Of a stretch of DNA of 46,916 nucleotides, positions 20,725 through 29,939 are shown piece after piece. The position numbers and the translations under genes are program-made. The DNA lies in IMG/VR virus record IMGVR_UViG_3300030106_003861, positions 1 to 46,916 of that record; one strand, given 5' to 3'. The notes beneath the pieces were generated by a model. It saw only the letters and a list, made by a program, of their open reading frames with translations. It was not told the origin of the DNA and made no database searches. The DNA is from a virus. The first letter of the stretch is position 1. Every line of letters starts with the position of its first letter.

Positions 20725-23700
20725 CTATCCAAATGCTTGACGCAATTGCTCCTCTTCCATTCCCCTTACACGCGCACCATTTTCAGGAGTTCCCGGCAAT
20801 CCCGCTGCCATCGCTCTCCGAGATAAACTATCTGCTGTCTCAATATACTCATTTTCACCAACGCGAAGATTTGCTGTCTCTTCTCCGGTATCGGGATCAA
20901 CAATTTTACCGGCTATAATATCCTCTCCTTGCATTGCTCCGTTAGCGATTGTGGTACCGCCATTAGCTGGCTTCACAATGCCCCCTTCATCCCTTGGATT
21001 ACGGGCTAATTCTGAAATCATATTATACGCTTCAGGGCCAAAAGTCTCGATAAACTCCTCAATCGCCATTTGGGCTTCCTCAGGCTCAAGCATACCCTGA
21101 ACCGCTAACATTGCGCGGTCATATATTGCCCTCTCTTCCACGTTTTGAGGCTGGCTAACGTCAGGAGTTACGGACATACGCTCGTTCAGGTTATCTTTAA
21201 CCTCTTCAGAGGCAATCTCCATGATGCCTTCTTGGGCTGTCATTGCCTCAGAAGGAACGCCGCCCTCTTGCATTCTGACGTTCTGATTAGAGCCAAACAA
21301 AGCGTTTACCGCCGCATTGGGGTTTAATCCGACAGCCCTTGGGGCAGGGGCAGCGACAGGTTTAGGTGCAACATTTGAAGCCACTTCTTGCGCTGCCTTC
21401 ATAATTGCAGACCTCATTTGCGCCGTTTGAGGAGTGCCTTGCTGCGCCATCGCGCCCTGAACTTGATTAGGACGGCCCATCTGCGCCATAGAGACATCAG
21501 AGTAGCCAGACTGAGCGTGTACAGTGTCTAGACTGCCTTTCTTGCCGTCCTTAGCAAAGAAACGAAACTGGGGATCAATACCCGCCTTAGATGCATCAAA
21601 GCCTTCTAGATTGACCGTTCTATTCAAGGGTGCAATGTCAGGCATCTGATATGTGCGCCTGCGGGGAATAGCACCATACTCAATCGGCTCTGGATCAAAA
21701 AACCCAGCGCCAGCAGCCGACAGGCCAAGGCCACCAAGTCCTTTGGCGGCAGTCTCAAAGTATCCGGGGAAACCTTCCTCGCCTATATTAGAAATCCCCT
21801 CACCTATAAGGTCGAACTTGGTTGGAACACCTTCAACGCCAGTTTGGAAAGGACTAGCAGCAGATTCATACAAAGTGCGCCCCACATTAGCGGTGGCACT
21901 TTTAGGGGTGGCACCCTTGAAAGAAGCCGCTAGACTTTCCCGCACTGAAGCAGCATCGGGGCTAATTCGTGGGTCTACTAAATTACGGAACCTAGAACCG
22001 CTTCTTATCAAATTTTCACTGGCTCCCTTAGAAAGAGCGTCAGCGCCAGTCCCAGTAAGCCGACCATCAGCTATATTTGGACTGGGTATATTCGGGTCGA
22101 GGAAAGATGTAGTAGCGGGGGGAGGGGGAGGATTAATCATTGGTCGACCGCCACCAACCAAAACATTCGCTGTACTTGGGAGGCCCGCTGTTGGAACTGG
22201 TGGTGGTGGAGCTACGCCAATAGGTGGAGCTACGCCAGTAGGTGGAGCTACACCAGTAAAATCTAACATCGTAGATGTGTCAGCTAATTGAGCACCGCTA
22301 GGAAAAACTTCCCCAGCAATACGCGGTGTGGGTGCCAAGCGTTGAAAAGTTGAAACATCAATTGGTGCGTTTGGTAAAAATTGACCAGCGCTATCTGTGA
22401 TACCGGGTATGTTAACCGCACCTTCCCCAGCGCCAACTGCAGAAGCACCAATATCCGCAGCGCCAACTGCAGAAGCACCAACATCCGCAGCACCGCTACT
22501 CAGAACCTGAGGCGCATTAAGTGCATCTCTAACAGCGGTTTCTGCTCCCACATTAGCAGCGCTAGAGCCAAAGCTGTCTGCCAAGCTACCAAGAGCATAA
22601 GAACCAAGACCTGCCATTAAACCTTTGCCAATATCGCCAGTCGTAATCGCTGTTGTAGCGCCCGTTCCTAGAGCAACAGCCCAAGTCGGCAGGCCAAACG
22701 CCGCACCAGCAAGGCCAGCAATCGTAGGAAGAATGTTCTTGAATGAGAACATCTCTGGCAGGCCAGTGTCTGGATTGATTGTAACTTGATTAGCCGAAAG
22801 ACCACCCAAGCCGCCTAAAGATGCCATCGCTTGATATTCTTGAGGGTTCATGTGAACCAATATAGAATCACCATGACGGCCTTTGCCTTGTAGCCTCTGC
22901 GCCTGCTTAACTAAGCCGCCGTTTTTCATGACAACGGCTGCTTCAGCGTCACCGGGTAAAGCCCGAACCGCAGGAGCTTCTTGGACGGGCATAGCTGCTT
23001 CTTGGGCAGGAACAACGGGGGCCATTTGAGCCTGTTCGCGTTCAAGCCGTCTAGCTCCCGTAGCTGCATCAGCGCTAGGATACTGGGGAAGCGATAAGCT
23101 AATTACGCCACTCCTTTCCAGCTCCGCAATAAAAGGATTTTGCTCACGAAACTCAGGCAATGTAATACCTGAGGCTTGACCCATTGTCGCGGGGGCAGGA
23201 GCGTTTGGGTCAAAAACACTATAAAGACCCCTCGGTAACAGTGGAAGCCTTGGCTCTTGGTAAGGGGACACAGCAGGAGCGTTTGGGTCAAAAACACTAT
23301 AAAGACCTCGCGGTAACAGTGGAAGCCTTGGCTCTTGGTAAGGGACAGGCAATGTAATACCTGAGGCTTGACCCATTGCGGCATCTGGAACCTGACTCAT
23401 TAGTGACCTAGCTACTTCTGTGTGAGGATACCTTATTTGCCCCCGCCCAACTAACCCACCTTCATTCATTTCAACAACCACCTCAGCATCACTGGGCAGC
23501 GCTTTCTCCATAGAAACGGCGTCCTGCGGTGCAGGAGCCTCAACACTATCGCTGCCTGAAGCTTGACGCTGACGTTGAAGGAGAAAATCATTTAACGTAA
23601 GCCCGTCGCTCGGTCGCCTAGCGTTTCTCGCTAAATTAAAAAATGCGCCGCCGAAAGTACCTCGCGGTGGAAGCCCCGGTAGCTGGTAAGGGGACAGAGA

Positions 23701-23928
23701 GGACAAACCAGACAGGCCAGACAGGCCAGACATTATATCATCATCCGTTGCTGCCCGTAGCGCCGACCCGATGGCCTCTTGGGCTTGATCCCGACCATCC
23801 ACCTCGGCCATCAACCCGCCCAACGCAGGCCCTTCTTCTTCGGGAGATGCTGGCGCATTTATCTGAATGGGAAGCTGCTTTGGATCAAGCAACGGCTGCT
23901 TTTGCGCGTGAGGATATAGTACTGGCAT
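20725..23928 (-). CDS. Large internal/structural virion protein with repeats (1067 residues)
   Basis: The protein is a chain of low-complexity pieces. It has a GLS repeat near 68-77, two near-identical 26-residue units (PYQEPRLPLLPRGLYSVFDP) flanked by MGQASGITLP on both sides, repeated NGGLV motifs (MNEGGLV, MKNGGLV), and a hydrophobic glycine-rich block (about 395-460) that could contact membrane. GVAPP and ASAVGA repeats lie near 490-600. The motif HGDSILVHMNPQEYQAM precedes the hydrophobic block. The C-terminal 200 residues are acidic. No enzyme signature is seen. Its position between the tail hub and other internal proteins fits an ejected or tail-associated protein. Confidence 0.65.
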   Translation of the reverse strand: MPVLYPHAQKQPLLDPKQLPIQINAPASPEEEGPALGGLMAEVDGRDQAQEAIGSALRAATDDDIMSGLSGLSGLSSLSPYQLPGLPPRGTFGGAFFNLARNARRPSDGLTLNDFLLQRQRQASGSDSVEAPAPQDAVSMEKALPSDAEVVVEMNEGGLVGRGQIRYPHTEVARSLMSQVPDAAMGQASGITLPVPYQEPRLPLLPRGLYSVFDPNAPAVSPYQEPRLPLLPRGLYSVFDPNAPAPATMGQASGITLPEFREQNPFIAELERSGVISLSLPQYPSADAATGARRLEREQAQMAPVVPAQEAAMPVQEAPAVRALPGDAEAAVVMKNGGLVKQAQRLQGKGRHGDSILVHMNPQEYQAMASLGGLGGLSANQVTINPDTGLPEMFSFKNILPTIAGLAGAAFGLPTWAVALGTGATTAITTGDIGKGLMAGLGSYALGSLADSFGSSAANVGAETAVRDALNAPQVLSSGAADVGASAVGAADIGASAVGAGEGAVNIPGITDSAGQFLPNAPIDVSTFQRLAPTPRIAGEVFPSGAQLADTSTMLDFTGVAPPTGVAPPIGVAPPPPVPTAGLPSTANVLVGGGRPMINPPPPPATTSFLDPNIPSPNIADGRLTGTGADALSKGASENLIRSGSRFRNLVDPRISPDAASVRESLAASFKGATPKSATANVGRTLYESAASPFQTGVEGVPTKFDLIGEGISNIGEEGFPGYFETAAKGLGGLGLSAAGAGFFDPEPIEYGAIPRRRTYQMPDIAPLNRTVNLEGFDASKAGIDPQFRFFAKDGKKGSLDTVHAQSGYSDVSMAQMGRPNQVQGAMAQQGTPQTAQMRSAIMKAAQEVASNVAPKPVAAPAPRAVGLNPNAAVNALFGSNQNVRMQEGGVPSEAMTAQEGIMEIASEEVKDNLNERMSVTPDVSQPQNVEERAIYDRAMLAVQGMLEPEEAQMAIEEFIETFGPEAYNMISELARNPRDEGGIVKPANGGTTIANGAMQGEDIIAGKIVDPDTGEETANLRVGENEYIETADSLSRRAMAAGLPGTPENGARVRGMEEEQLRQAFG
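22205..22258. repeat. Three 18-bp tandem units (GVAPPx repeats)
   Basis: GGTGGAGCTACGCCAATA-type units begin at 22205, 22223 and 22241 with one or two base changes, encoding three GVAPP(T/I/P) units in the 1067-residue protein. The high identity implies recent slippage. Confidence 0.85.
22431..22490. repeat. Two 30-bp tandem units (GASAVGAADI repeats)
   Basis: Positions 22431-22460 and 22461-22490 differ by one base and encode repeated ASAVGAADIG segments of the 1067-residue protein. Confidence 0.85.
23154..23378. repeat. Nested repeat: 78-bp tandem duplication inside a 33-bp flanking repeat
   Basis: The outer repeat (23154-23186 and 23346-23378, beginning CAGGCAATGTAATACCTGAG) encloses two copies of a unit starting at 23195 and 23273. 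The 78-bp offset keeps the reading frame. The inner copies differ at only a few bases. A weaker third relative lies near 23660-23695. Confidence 0.85.
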
Positions 23929-23937
23929 AACAAACTC

Positions 23938-24246
23938 CTAAGAAATAACTACCGTCACCGAACCAGCGGCCCCCGACAAAGACGGCGTAAAATTATCCTC
24001 TGAACGGACAATCTTTAAAAACCCGGTTTCATCAACATAAACTTCACCATTGAAGAGATTAGCTCCACTTGTAGGCAATCTAGTTAAAATAAGCGTTGAC
24101 CCCCTAATATTACCCTCTTCTTGCTCTCTCTCAAAGAAAATCTCTAAAGAACGAACAAGAGAGTTCATGTACTCTTCAGAATAGCCTATCGTTGGAGTAG
24201 GAAGGGTGAACGAAACTATTTGACTTTTTTCAACAGGAGCAGCCAT
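23938..24246 (-). CDS. Small tail-associated structural protein
   Basis: The 102-residue protein starts MAAPVEKSQIVSFTLPTPTIGYSEEYMNSLVRSLEIFFEREQ and ends in beta-rich sequence (FNGEVYVDETGFLKIV). A helix followed by a short beta module like LPTSGANLFNGEVYVD is common in small phage tail proteins. It overlaps the hub gene by one base (stop/start) and precedes the 1067-residue gene by 9 bp. No enzyme motif. The exact role is unknown; a hub accessory or fibre adaptor is most likely. Confidence 0.55.
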   Translation of the reverse strand: MAAPVEKSQIVSFTLPTPTIGYSEEYMNSLVRSLEIFFEREQEEGNIRGSTLILTRLPTSGANLFNGEVYVDETGFLKIVRSEDNFTPSLSGAAGSVTVVIS

Positions 24247-26576
24247 TAACGCCTCCCATCTTTTCTAACGTCTATTCTAGGAGAACCAAGCCTCCAAAAG
24301 ACGCCAGCATCATCAGATGATACCCTAATCGCCATCTCCCTACTGCGAAGACGAACAAACGCTTGATCAGTAAATTGTTCAACATCAACGGTTTGTGTCG
24401 CGGATACTGAAGCAGAATTAGAAGTTCCAAAAGCAGAACCCGGAAAGTTTCTTGGCTTCAAAGAAAACGACACAGAGGGCGTATCCACAGAAGACCCATT
24501 GAAGCTTAAATCTGGAATAATGCGACTAATAAACTGAAAATTATCCCCTTCACCTATCTCGAAATCTGAACTCTCTATGAAAGAACTCATTCCAACCGCT
24601 GGTGTTTCACTGCCATCATCCAATCCATCATCATGCTGAAATATGTATCCATCAGGAGATACAGCTATAGGGAATTCTCGTATGCTTCTATCGATCCAAG
24701 CCGTGCGCGGCATTGTTCCGGTATACCAAACCTTATCCTGAGTATTGTAAATAACATACTTATTTACATCGTCTGATCCCTCAGAGACATAAAAGAACAT
24801 TACTTCATTAAATTCGTAGTTAGTTGCGGCAAAGAACTTGTCTCTTTCACTAAAGTTTAAATCTTGAAAGATAAAATTCCTAACAGGGCAAGGTAAGGTC
24901 GATACGCGCCCGTTGTATGTGTAGAAGGTATTGTTTCCCATCCAAAAGACCGAGTCTCCCATAACGGTAACTGCATTCGGCCCTACTATGGTCACATTTT
25001 GCGATATCATAGTTTGACCAAAAACAAATGGGCTACCAACAAACCTTAATGAATGAAGGCTCCTGTCAGTCCACACTAGAACCTCTTGACGAGTTTCCAC
25101 GGCAGTTATGATCTCGGAACCGTTATTAATCCTTAAATCGCCAGCCGTATTTGTTGTAGCTGGGGTCCAGTTTGTTAAAGACTCTTGATCTCCCCACCGT
25201 ATTAAGAGCGGGTCTACATCACCCGTTGTTATATCGTTACAGGCAAACGCTAAAACGTGACGATCATTATCCGAGACCAGAACAACGCGAGCAGACGTTG
25301 GGCAATCAGAAGAGCCGTCTAGGCTTGACAGTTCAACGGCACGGTTGGTAAAGCCGTCACTCGTATCCCAGTAATACAAGCTGCCGCCATAAATATTAGC
25401 CAGCAAATCTTCTCCAAAGTTATCTTGCTTCCACATTCTAACAGTTGTTGCGGATTCAGTGGCTACTTCTTCAGAAGCCGGTATCACTGACCCCCAGCCC
25501 ACAAAGTTAAAAGATTCTGTAGCCGTAGCGCCAGAATCATGTGCAGCAGCCGTAGTGGCAAGCTGTCCCCTTTGCGCTCCAGTTAAGCTATTAGTAGATA
25601 CGCCGGTATAAGTGATAATCTCTTCATCAATAACCAACGTGCCGACATATGTAGCTGAAGCACCGGAAGAGTGAGAAGCTGCGGTTGTGCCATTGTAACC
25701 TCTAGTTATGCCCGACAGTGCGGTAGAGGATTTTACTGAGGTGTAATACATCTCCTCAGAGCCGATCTTGACAATCCCGACAGCAGGGAACCCAGTTGTC
25801 GAGGCAACATTAATAAGTCCCACAACGGCATCGATATTTGCTGAAATAGTCGTCGCGGCAGTATCGAATCCTGTCGCGGAAGTGAGAGGGATGGTTGTTA
25901 CTGAGTTGTTAATTCCTGAGGCCAGCGTGGTAGTAGTCGCTCCTGATCTTGTCCCACCCCAAAATCCAGCGCCAAAACCTAAACCATCAGAGCCTGCTTC
26001 TGCTGGGCCGGTGTTTATTTCATACGACACAATAACAGAGGAGCCGCCACCCGCCGTATCTCCAGAAGAGGACGAACCTTCTGTTACAAACTTATATGTA
26101 TTAGAATCTACAACAGCCGTTATAACATGACTTGTGTTTAACTGTACGTCCGTAATACCATCAACCGTTGCAGCGCCAGTCATAATAACAGTATCGTCTA
26201 CTATAGCGCCGTGACTAGCGTGGGTCACAGTCACCTCGCCAGTGCCTGCTGTATTGGTTTTAATAGGATTAGAGCCTAAGGTTATATTAGATGTACGAAG
26301 AGGCGTCACATTAGAGATAGCGCCCCCCTCTTCGATAAGAAGCTTGGTAGAAGTCCCTAGTGACAAGAAGTCTCTACTGGATAATGTTGACCAGTTAAAT
26401 AAAGAACGGCAAACACCAGAAAATCCGGTAGAGCTAACTTTAACCCAACCGCCTAGCTTTTGTGGAAGTCCGTTAACAAAGCGAACTTTGTCACAGTCAA
26501 ACCAATTCCCTTCGCCGCTATAGCGAGTAGCATCTTTTACTATGCCCGGACGGAATGCTAACTTCTGAAGAGACAA
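24246..26576 (-). CDS. Tail hub / DNA stabilisation protein, P22 gp10-like
   Basis: The 776-residue protein opens with KLAFRPGIVKDATRYSGEGNWFDCDKVRFVNGLPQKLGGW, the start pattern of the phage stabilisation (P22 gp10-like) family, and has a beta-rich body (GDSVFWMGNNTFYTYNGR, NEVMFFYVSEGS, VWYTGTMPRTAWIDRS) typical of a propeller-like tail hub. In P22 this protein closes the tail below gp4 and holds DNA in. An inserted region at about 215-345 has two related units (EEMYYTSV...GITRGYNGTTAASHSSGA and EEIITYTGV...GAQRGQLATTAAAHDSGA), probably surface Ig-like decorations. P22 gp10 is about 470 residues, so this one is enlarged. Confidence 0.75.
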   Translation of the reverse strand: MSLQKLAFRPGIVKDATRYSGEGNWFDCDKVRFVNGLPQKLGGWVKVSSTGFSGVCRSLFNWSTLSSRDFLSLGTSTKLLIEEGGAISNVTPLRTSNITLGSNPIKTNTAGTGEVTVTHASHGAIVDDTVIMTGAATVDGITDVQLNTSHVITAVVDSNTYKFVTEGSSSSGDTAGGGSSVIVSYEINTGPAEAGSDGLGFGAGFWGGTRSGATTTTLASGINNSVTTIPLTSATGFDTAATTISANIDAVVGLINVASTTGFPAVGIVKIGSEEMYYTSVKSSTALSGITRGYNGTTAASHSSGASATYVGTLVIDEEIITYTGVSTNSLTGAQRGQLATTAAAHDSGATATESFNFVGWGSVIPASEEVATESATTVRMWKQDNFGEDLLANIYGGSLYYWDTSDGFTNRAVELSSLDGSSDCPTSARVVLVSDNDRHVLAFACNDITTGDVDPLLIRWGDQESLTNWTPATTNTAGDLRINNGSEIITAVETRQEVLVWTDRSLHSLRFVGSPFVFGQTMISQNVTIVGPNAVTVMGDSVFWMGNNTFYTYNGRVSTLPCPVRNFIFQDLNFSERDKFFAATNYEFNEVMFFYVSEGSDDVNKYVIYNTQDKVWYTGTMPRTAWIDRSIREFPIAVSPDGYIFQHDDGLDDGSETPAVGMSSFIESSDFEIGEGDNFQFISRIIPDLSFNGSSVDTPSVSFSLKPRNFPGSAFGTSNSASVSATQTVDVEQFTDQAFVRLRSREMAIRVSSDDAGVFWRLGSPRIDVRKDGRR

Positions 26577-26578
26577 TT

Positions 26579-27133
26579 TTACTCACCAATCAGTCTTGGG
26601 TTTTGGGGCCAATCGTCAAATTCCGAGTGCTTCTTTCCCTCGCCTTTCATCTCTTCTGTAAGTACTGTCATGGCCTCCAGAGAGGCGACATCGCTTTTGC
26701 TATCAATAGCCGTTTTGAGAGCAGCAGCCTTTGATCTCAAGTCCGTGCGCCATTTAGCCAAATCAGAAGGCTTTGCAGTCCCGTTATCCTGTTCACGCAC
26801 AACAATCCAGTCAGTTTCACTAAGATTGCGACCAAGGGAAGAAGAAACGATCTCCTTCATAGCGGTCTTTACCAAACTTACAGACTTGGCAGCTTTTGTT
26901 ATCGTCACAACAACCTTATCTGATGAAACGACAGGCGAAGATTCAGAGGACGTATAGAACATAGCATTCACACTATCCCCCTCGTAAACATAAGGGACAA
27001 CCCCGATAGCTTTACGCTCCTCATCTGTCCAAGAAATAAAAATTTCCTTTGGATGCTGTATTTCGTCAATAATAACAGGCTTCGGCGAACTAATCACCTC
27101 AACAACTTTGTTGTCTTTAACTATTGCCCACAT
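26579..27133 (-). CDS. Tail-fibre assembly/XkdW-like protein
   Basis: The 184-residue protein starts MWAIVKDNKVVEVISSPKPV and has LGRNLSETDWIVVREQDNGTAKPSDLAKWRTDLRSKAAAL, which resembles the C-terminal part of XkdW-like and tail-fibre assembly proteins (TDWxVxR then a basic helix). These act as chaperones or as small virion components near fibres. It has a good AGGAG site and lies 2 bp from the hub gene, directly downstream of two fibre-like genes, which fits. Confidence 0.55.
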   Translation of the reverse strand: MWAIVKDNKVVEVISSPKPVIIDEIQHPKEIFISWTDEERKAIGVVPYVYEGDSVNAMFYTSSESSPVVSSDKVVVTITKAAKSVSLVKTAMKEIVSSSLGRNLSETDWIVVREQDNGTAKPSDLAKWRTDLRSKAAALKTAIDSKSDVASLEAMTVLTEEMKGEGKKHSEFDDWPQNPRLIGE

Positions 27134-27194
27134 GATCTAATCTCCTAAATACCCTGACCTCTCAACGGCCTGCCTGTAGTTGTCGTCTGTACTT

Positions 27195-27767
27195 TTAAGT
27201 TACGCACGTAATATCAGCAATATTTGCCGCATTTGGAGTAAATCCAGAAGCGCAAAATCTCAAAGTAGCCGAAACTGATGTCCATTCTTCTTTTTCAGTA
27301 TCGTTAATAAACCACTTTAAACTTGTACCAGTTCTTTGCCATTTAAACGTATCGTTCGTTGAGAACGAAATACTACTAGCTAGTACAGTTCCGTCCTCAA
27401 CAGTTTGAAAAGTTAATCCTCCATCCATGTTTATGTAATAGCTGGCACTCATACTATTCATGCCCTGCTGATAAGCCTGAGAAGCAAATGTCGAGTCTTC
27501 CGATATATCATAAAATCCATAGCTAGAATCTGTATTGCCCCCGCCATTTCCGACTTGAGTATATGTCCATGTGAAGTCGCCATCCAGAACAGGCGCAGTA
27601 GCGTGTTTAATGCGAATGTTTGAGAAGTCGGGTGTACTTGACTCGGTTTTAGACGCATCATTTCCCGAAAGCGTCCATTTAGAGGTATCACCGTCCCACA
27701 TAGCCGGAGTAATTTCGGTGGTTACGGGGCCGCTTTGCGTAAACCAGAAGGAGGGAGACAGAGCCAT
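27195..27767 (-). CDS. Probable tail fibre/tip protein with a lectin-like beta sandwich
   Basis: The 190-residue protein is rich in Ser, Thr, Trp and aromatic residues with alternating strands (FTWTYTQVGNGG, YYINMDGGLTFQTV, FKWQRTGTSLKWFIND), a pattern seen in concanavalin-like or SPRY-like domains that bind sugars. It follows the repeat-containing fibre gene with no gap, so it may be the receptor-binding tip or a second fibre subunit. No enzymatic residues are evident. Assignment is by composition and context. Confidence 0.5.
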   Translation of the reverse strand: MALSPSFWFTQSGPVTTEITPAMWDGDTSKWTLSGNDASKTESSTPDFSNIRIKHATAPVLDGDFTWTYTQVGNGGGNTDSSYGFYDISEDSTFASQAYQQGMNSMSASYYINMDGGLTFQTVEDGTVLASSISFSTNDTFKWQRTGTSLKWFINDTEKEEWTSVSATLRFCASGFTPNAANIADITCVT

Positions 27768-29150
27768 TTAAGCAAACGCCTTTTGAACTGCGCCCAGTTG
27801 AATACTTCCAGACGCCTTTACAAAATACGGGATTACATCAACAGCATTCGCTCCTGTGCTTAATGTTATCCCTGACCCGCCAGCAGTTTCATAGTCTGTT
27901 CCAAGACTGAGGGTTCGAGAACCAGTGCCGTCTTGTATCATAACCATCACTCCAGACTGCCCAACAGCTTCTGTTGACGGATTTGCTAAAGTAATATTTC
28001 CTGTTAACGTCAAGACGAAGTTTTGGTTAGCTTGGAAGTCTAGCGTAATACTTCCTGTATTGGATGTATCTGTATCGGTAGCGCTAAGAGTATTCTTACT
28101 AAAAGTAACGGTTTGATTCTCATCGATTGAAATTGCAGGGGTTGTGCCGACAGTAGAACCAAGACCTATTAGAAGATCATCCGCACTGTCATCCAGCCCA
28201 ACGTAATAATCTTGCGCGTTACCATCAAATACAATTTTTGTATCAACAGCAGCGCCATCTCCAATCGTTACAGAATCATCATCAAGGGTTAGAATTGAGT
28301 TCGTACCAACCCCCGAACCAACGCCCACAACCAACTTATCAGCGCTATCGTCAAGACCCATGTAGAAGTCTTTAGCATTACCATCGTAAACAAGCTTTGT
28401 GTCTTCCGCACCGCCGTCACCAATCGTAAGGCTTGGCGTTGTGCCTTTCAAACTCATCGTTTGAGCTACAATATCTCCAGTCGTACTGGACGCCGCCTGT
28501 CCAACGCCAATGCTTTCGGCAAATTTAATGTCTAGATTCTCATCAATCTCAACGGCTGGCGTGGTACCGACAGTTGACCCTTTCCCGATAACCAGATCAT
28601 CAGCGCTGTCGTCAAGCCCGATATAGAAATCCTGCGCGTTACCATCAAAAACGACCTTCGTATCTTCTGCTGCGCCACTTCCAACCGTTACTGTAGCGCC
28701 AGTTGTAAAGGTTCCAGCAACCGAAAGGTCGGTGAATACATCAAAAACAGCAGCCCCGGAACCAGCGCCATCCGTAACAATAGCCTTTACGCCACCGTTA
28801 GGGATTGTAACCTCTGCCCCAGAACCTTGTTTGATTGATATTGACTGGCTACCAGTAGTAGCATTCTCAATAACCCATATCTTAGAGACTGTATTAGGAG
28901 CAAGGGTTACGGTTCTTGTTGCGCTTAGGCTCGTAGATGTAATCTTCAAATAAATAGAACGAGCGGCGTCCGATGCACCATCAGCGAGGGTGATCGTTGT
29001 ATTGGCATCAGAACCGAGGTTTTCGGTACCCATACCAAACGCTTCTCCAATGAATTCCAAGTTTGCATTGGTTTTATTTCCCCAAGTGCCGGAATTCTCT
29101 CCCGTTCCCATCTCTTCTAAGCGAAGATTATTTACAAATGTACTAGCCAT
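27768..29150 (-). CDS. Tail fibre with tandem beta repeats
   Basis: The 460-residue protein begins MASTFVNNLRLEEMGTGENSGTWGNKTN, a common start of marine phage fibres. Residues about 150-347 contain three related units of 50-70 residues built on DTKVVFDGNAQDFYIGLDDSADDL and VGTTPAxxIDEN. The C-terminus (GSITLDFQANQNFVLTLTGNITL, GSRTLSLGTDYETAG) is a beta-structured module. The likely role is host recognition. It has a strong AGGAG site, and a GGTTAAAATTAACC-type palindrome lies upstream at 29173. Confidence 0.75.
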   Translation of the reverse strand: MASTFVNNLRLEEMGTGENSGTWGNKTNANLEFIGEAFGMGTENLGSDANTTITLADGASDAARSIYLKITSTSLSATRTVTLAPNTVSKIWVIENATTGSQSISIKQGSGAEVTIPNGGVKAIVTDGAGSGAAVFDVFTDLSVAGTFTTGATVTVGSGAAEDTKVVFDGNAQDFYIGLDDSADDLVIGKGSTVGTTPAVEIDENLDIKFAESIGVGQAASSTTGDIVAQTMSLKGTTPSLTIGDGGAEDTKLVYDGNAKDFYMGLDDSADKLVVGVGSGVGTNSILTLDDDSVTIGDGAAVDTKIVFDGNAQDYYVGLDDSADDLLIGLGSTVGTTPAISIDENQTVTFSKNTLSATDTDTSNTGSITLDFQANQNFVLTLTGNITLANPSTEAVGQSGVMVMIQDGTGSRTLSLGTDYETAGGSGITLSTGANAVDVIPYFVKASGSIQLGAVQKAFA

Positions 29151-29172
29151 TTAACTCTCCTAAACTGACTAA

Positions 29173-29186
29173 GGTTAATTTTAACC
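29173..29186. repeat. GGTTAAAATTAACC palindrome, junction copy 2
   Basis: An exact copy (read as GGTTAATTTTAACC on +) lies in the 40-bp gap between the stop of the 101-residue gene (29191) and the fibre start (29150), upstream of the fibre ribosome site. Confidence 0.7.
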
Positions 29187-29190
29187 TTAA

Positions 29191-29496
29191 TTAAGCAGCT
29201 ATCCTTTGGTAATTAGCATCTTGGATAGTAACTACTTCACTCCAAACATTAGGCTGAGACGTTTGGCCTGAAGCACTGACCCCCGTTACAGAAACAGTTC
29301 CCGGTAACGCTATGACGGTTCCGCTACCAACCTGACCAGTTCCGCTAACGCCGGTAACGGCTATAGTAAAGCCAAGAGCAACAGTTACAGAGCCAACACC
29401 ACCCGTTCCTGCAATTCCAGTAACCTCAACCGGAGCGGGGGAGTTCCATGCCCCGCTATTCCAAGTCTCACGCCCCCATCCTGTTAAAGAACTCAT
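29191..29496 (-). CDS. Small repeat-rich structural protein
   Basis: The 101-residue protein starts with SSLTGWGRETWNSGAWNS and then has three versions of a TGxxGTGxVGSxTV unit (IAGTGGVGSVTV, VSGTGQVGSGTV, VSASGQTSQPNV). The GWGRxTW...GAW start is common to small phage tail or head surface proteins; the repeats are probably beta turns. The same GAVGSVTVSV ending occurs in the protein at 31092-31445, suggesting shared modules. The function is not known; it is placed among tail genes. Confidence 0.55.
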   Translation of the reverse strand: MSSLTGWGRETWNSGAWNSPAPVEVTGIAGTGGVGSVTVALGFTIAVTGVSGTGQVGSGTVIALPGTVSVTGVSASGQTSQPNVWSEVVTIQDANYQRIAA

Positions 29497-29504
29497 TCTC
29501 TACA

Positions 29505-29939
29505 CTACGCTATCCTGATAATGGCATTTGACGCATCAGCCGCAGGGAACTGAACGGTAAAATCGCCAGAAGAACTACTCTTATCAGAGCCAAAATCAAG
29601 AACAACGACTGTCGGATCACCCGATGCTGAATCATTGTATATCAACGCACCGCGAGCCGTTATGCTGGACGAGCCAAAAGTAAGATCACTAAAATCGGTA
29701 AATCCCGTTGTTCCGCTACTAGATGGGTCTACCCTAGTCAAAGACCCGCCACCGGCACTATAACCAGTACCACTAACTTCATTGCTCGTAGTATAGGCTG
29801 TAGTTGCAGCAGTAAAACTAGCTGAGTTTGTGTACATGGCTAACTTAAACGTACTGCCGCCACTATTTTTAAAGTTGTGAACACCCTCCAGAAGCTCCTT
29901 CTTGAAAGACGTACACATAAAGTTTCCGCTAAAAGCCAT
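29505..29939 (-). CDS. Tail structural protein
   Basis: The 144-residue protein contains TFKLAMYTNSASFTAATTAYTTSNEVSGTGYSAGG and a beta-rich C-terminus ending DASNAIIRIA. This block occurs widely in virion proteins of aquatic phages, in my recollection. It has no signal or catalytic motif. Its stop/start overlap with the upstream gene places it in the tail-adaptor to fibre part of the late operon. Confidence 0.6.
   Translation of the reverse strand: MAFSGNFMCTSFKKELLEGVHNFKNSGGSTFKLAMYTNSASFTAATTAYTTSNEVSGTGYSAGGGSLTRVDPSSSGTTGFTDFSDLTFGSSSITARGALIYNDSASGDPTVVVLDFGSDKSSSSGDFTVQFPAADASNAIIRIA

Noticed and set aside
21653-22291. A 212-residue rightward frame rich in Pro, Gly and Ala antisense to the 1067-residue gene
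   Set aside because: Low complexity mirrors the opposite-strand repeats; no ribosome site or motif.
22205-22490. CRISPR-like array suggested by short tandem units
   Set aside because: Units are contiguous, have no spacers and keep the reading frame of a virion protein.
23103-23384. A 93-residue second leftward frame over the nested repeat
   Set aside because: Exists only because the repeated DNA is open in another frame; no independent support.
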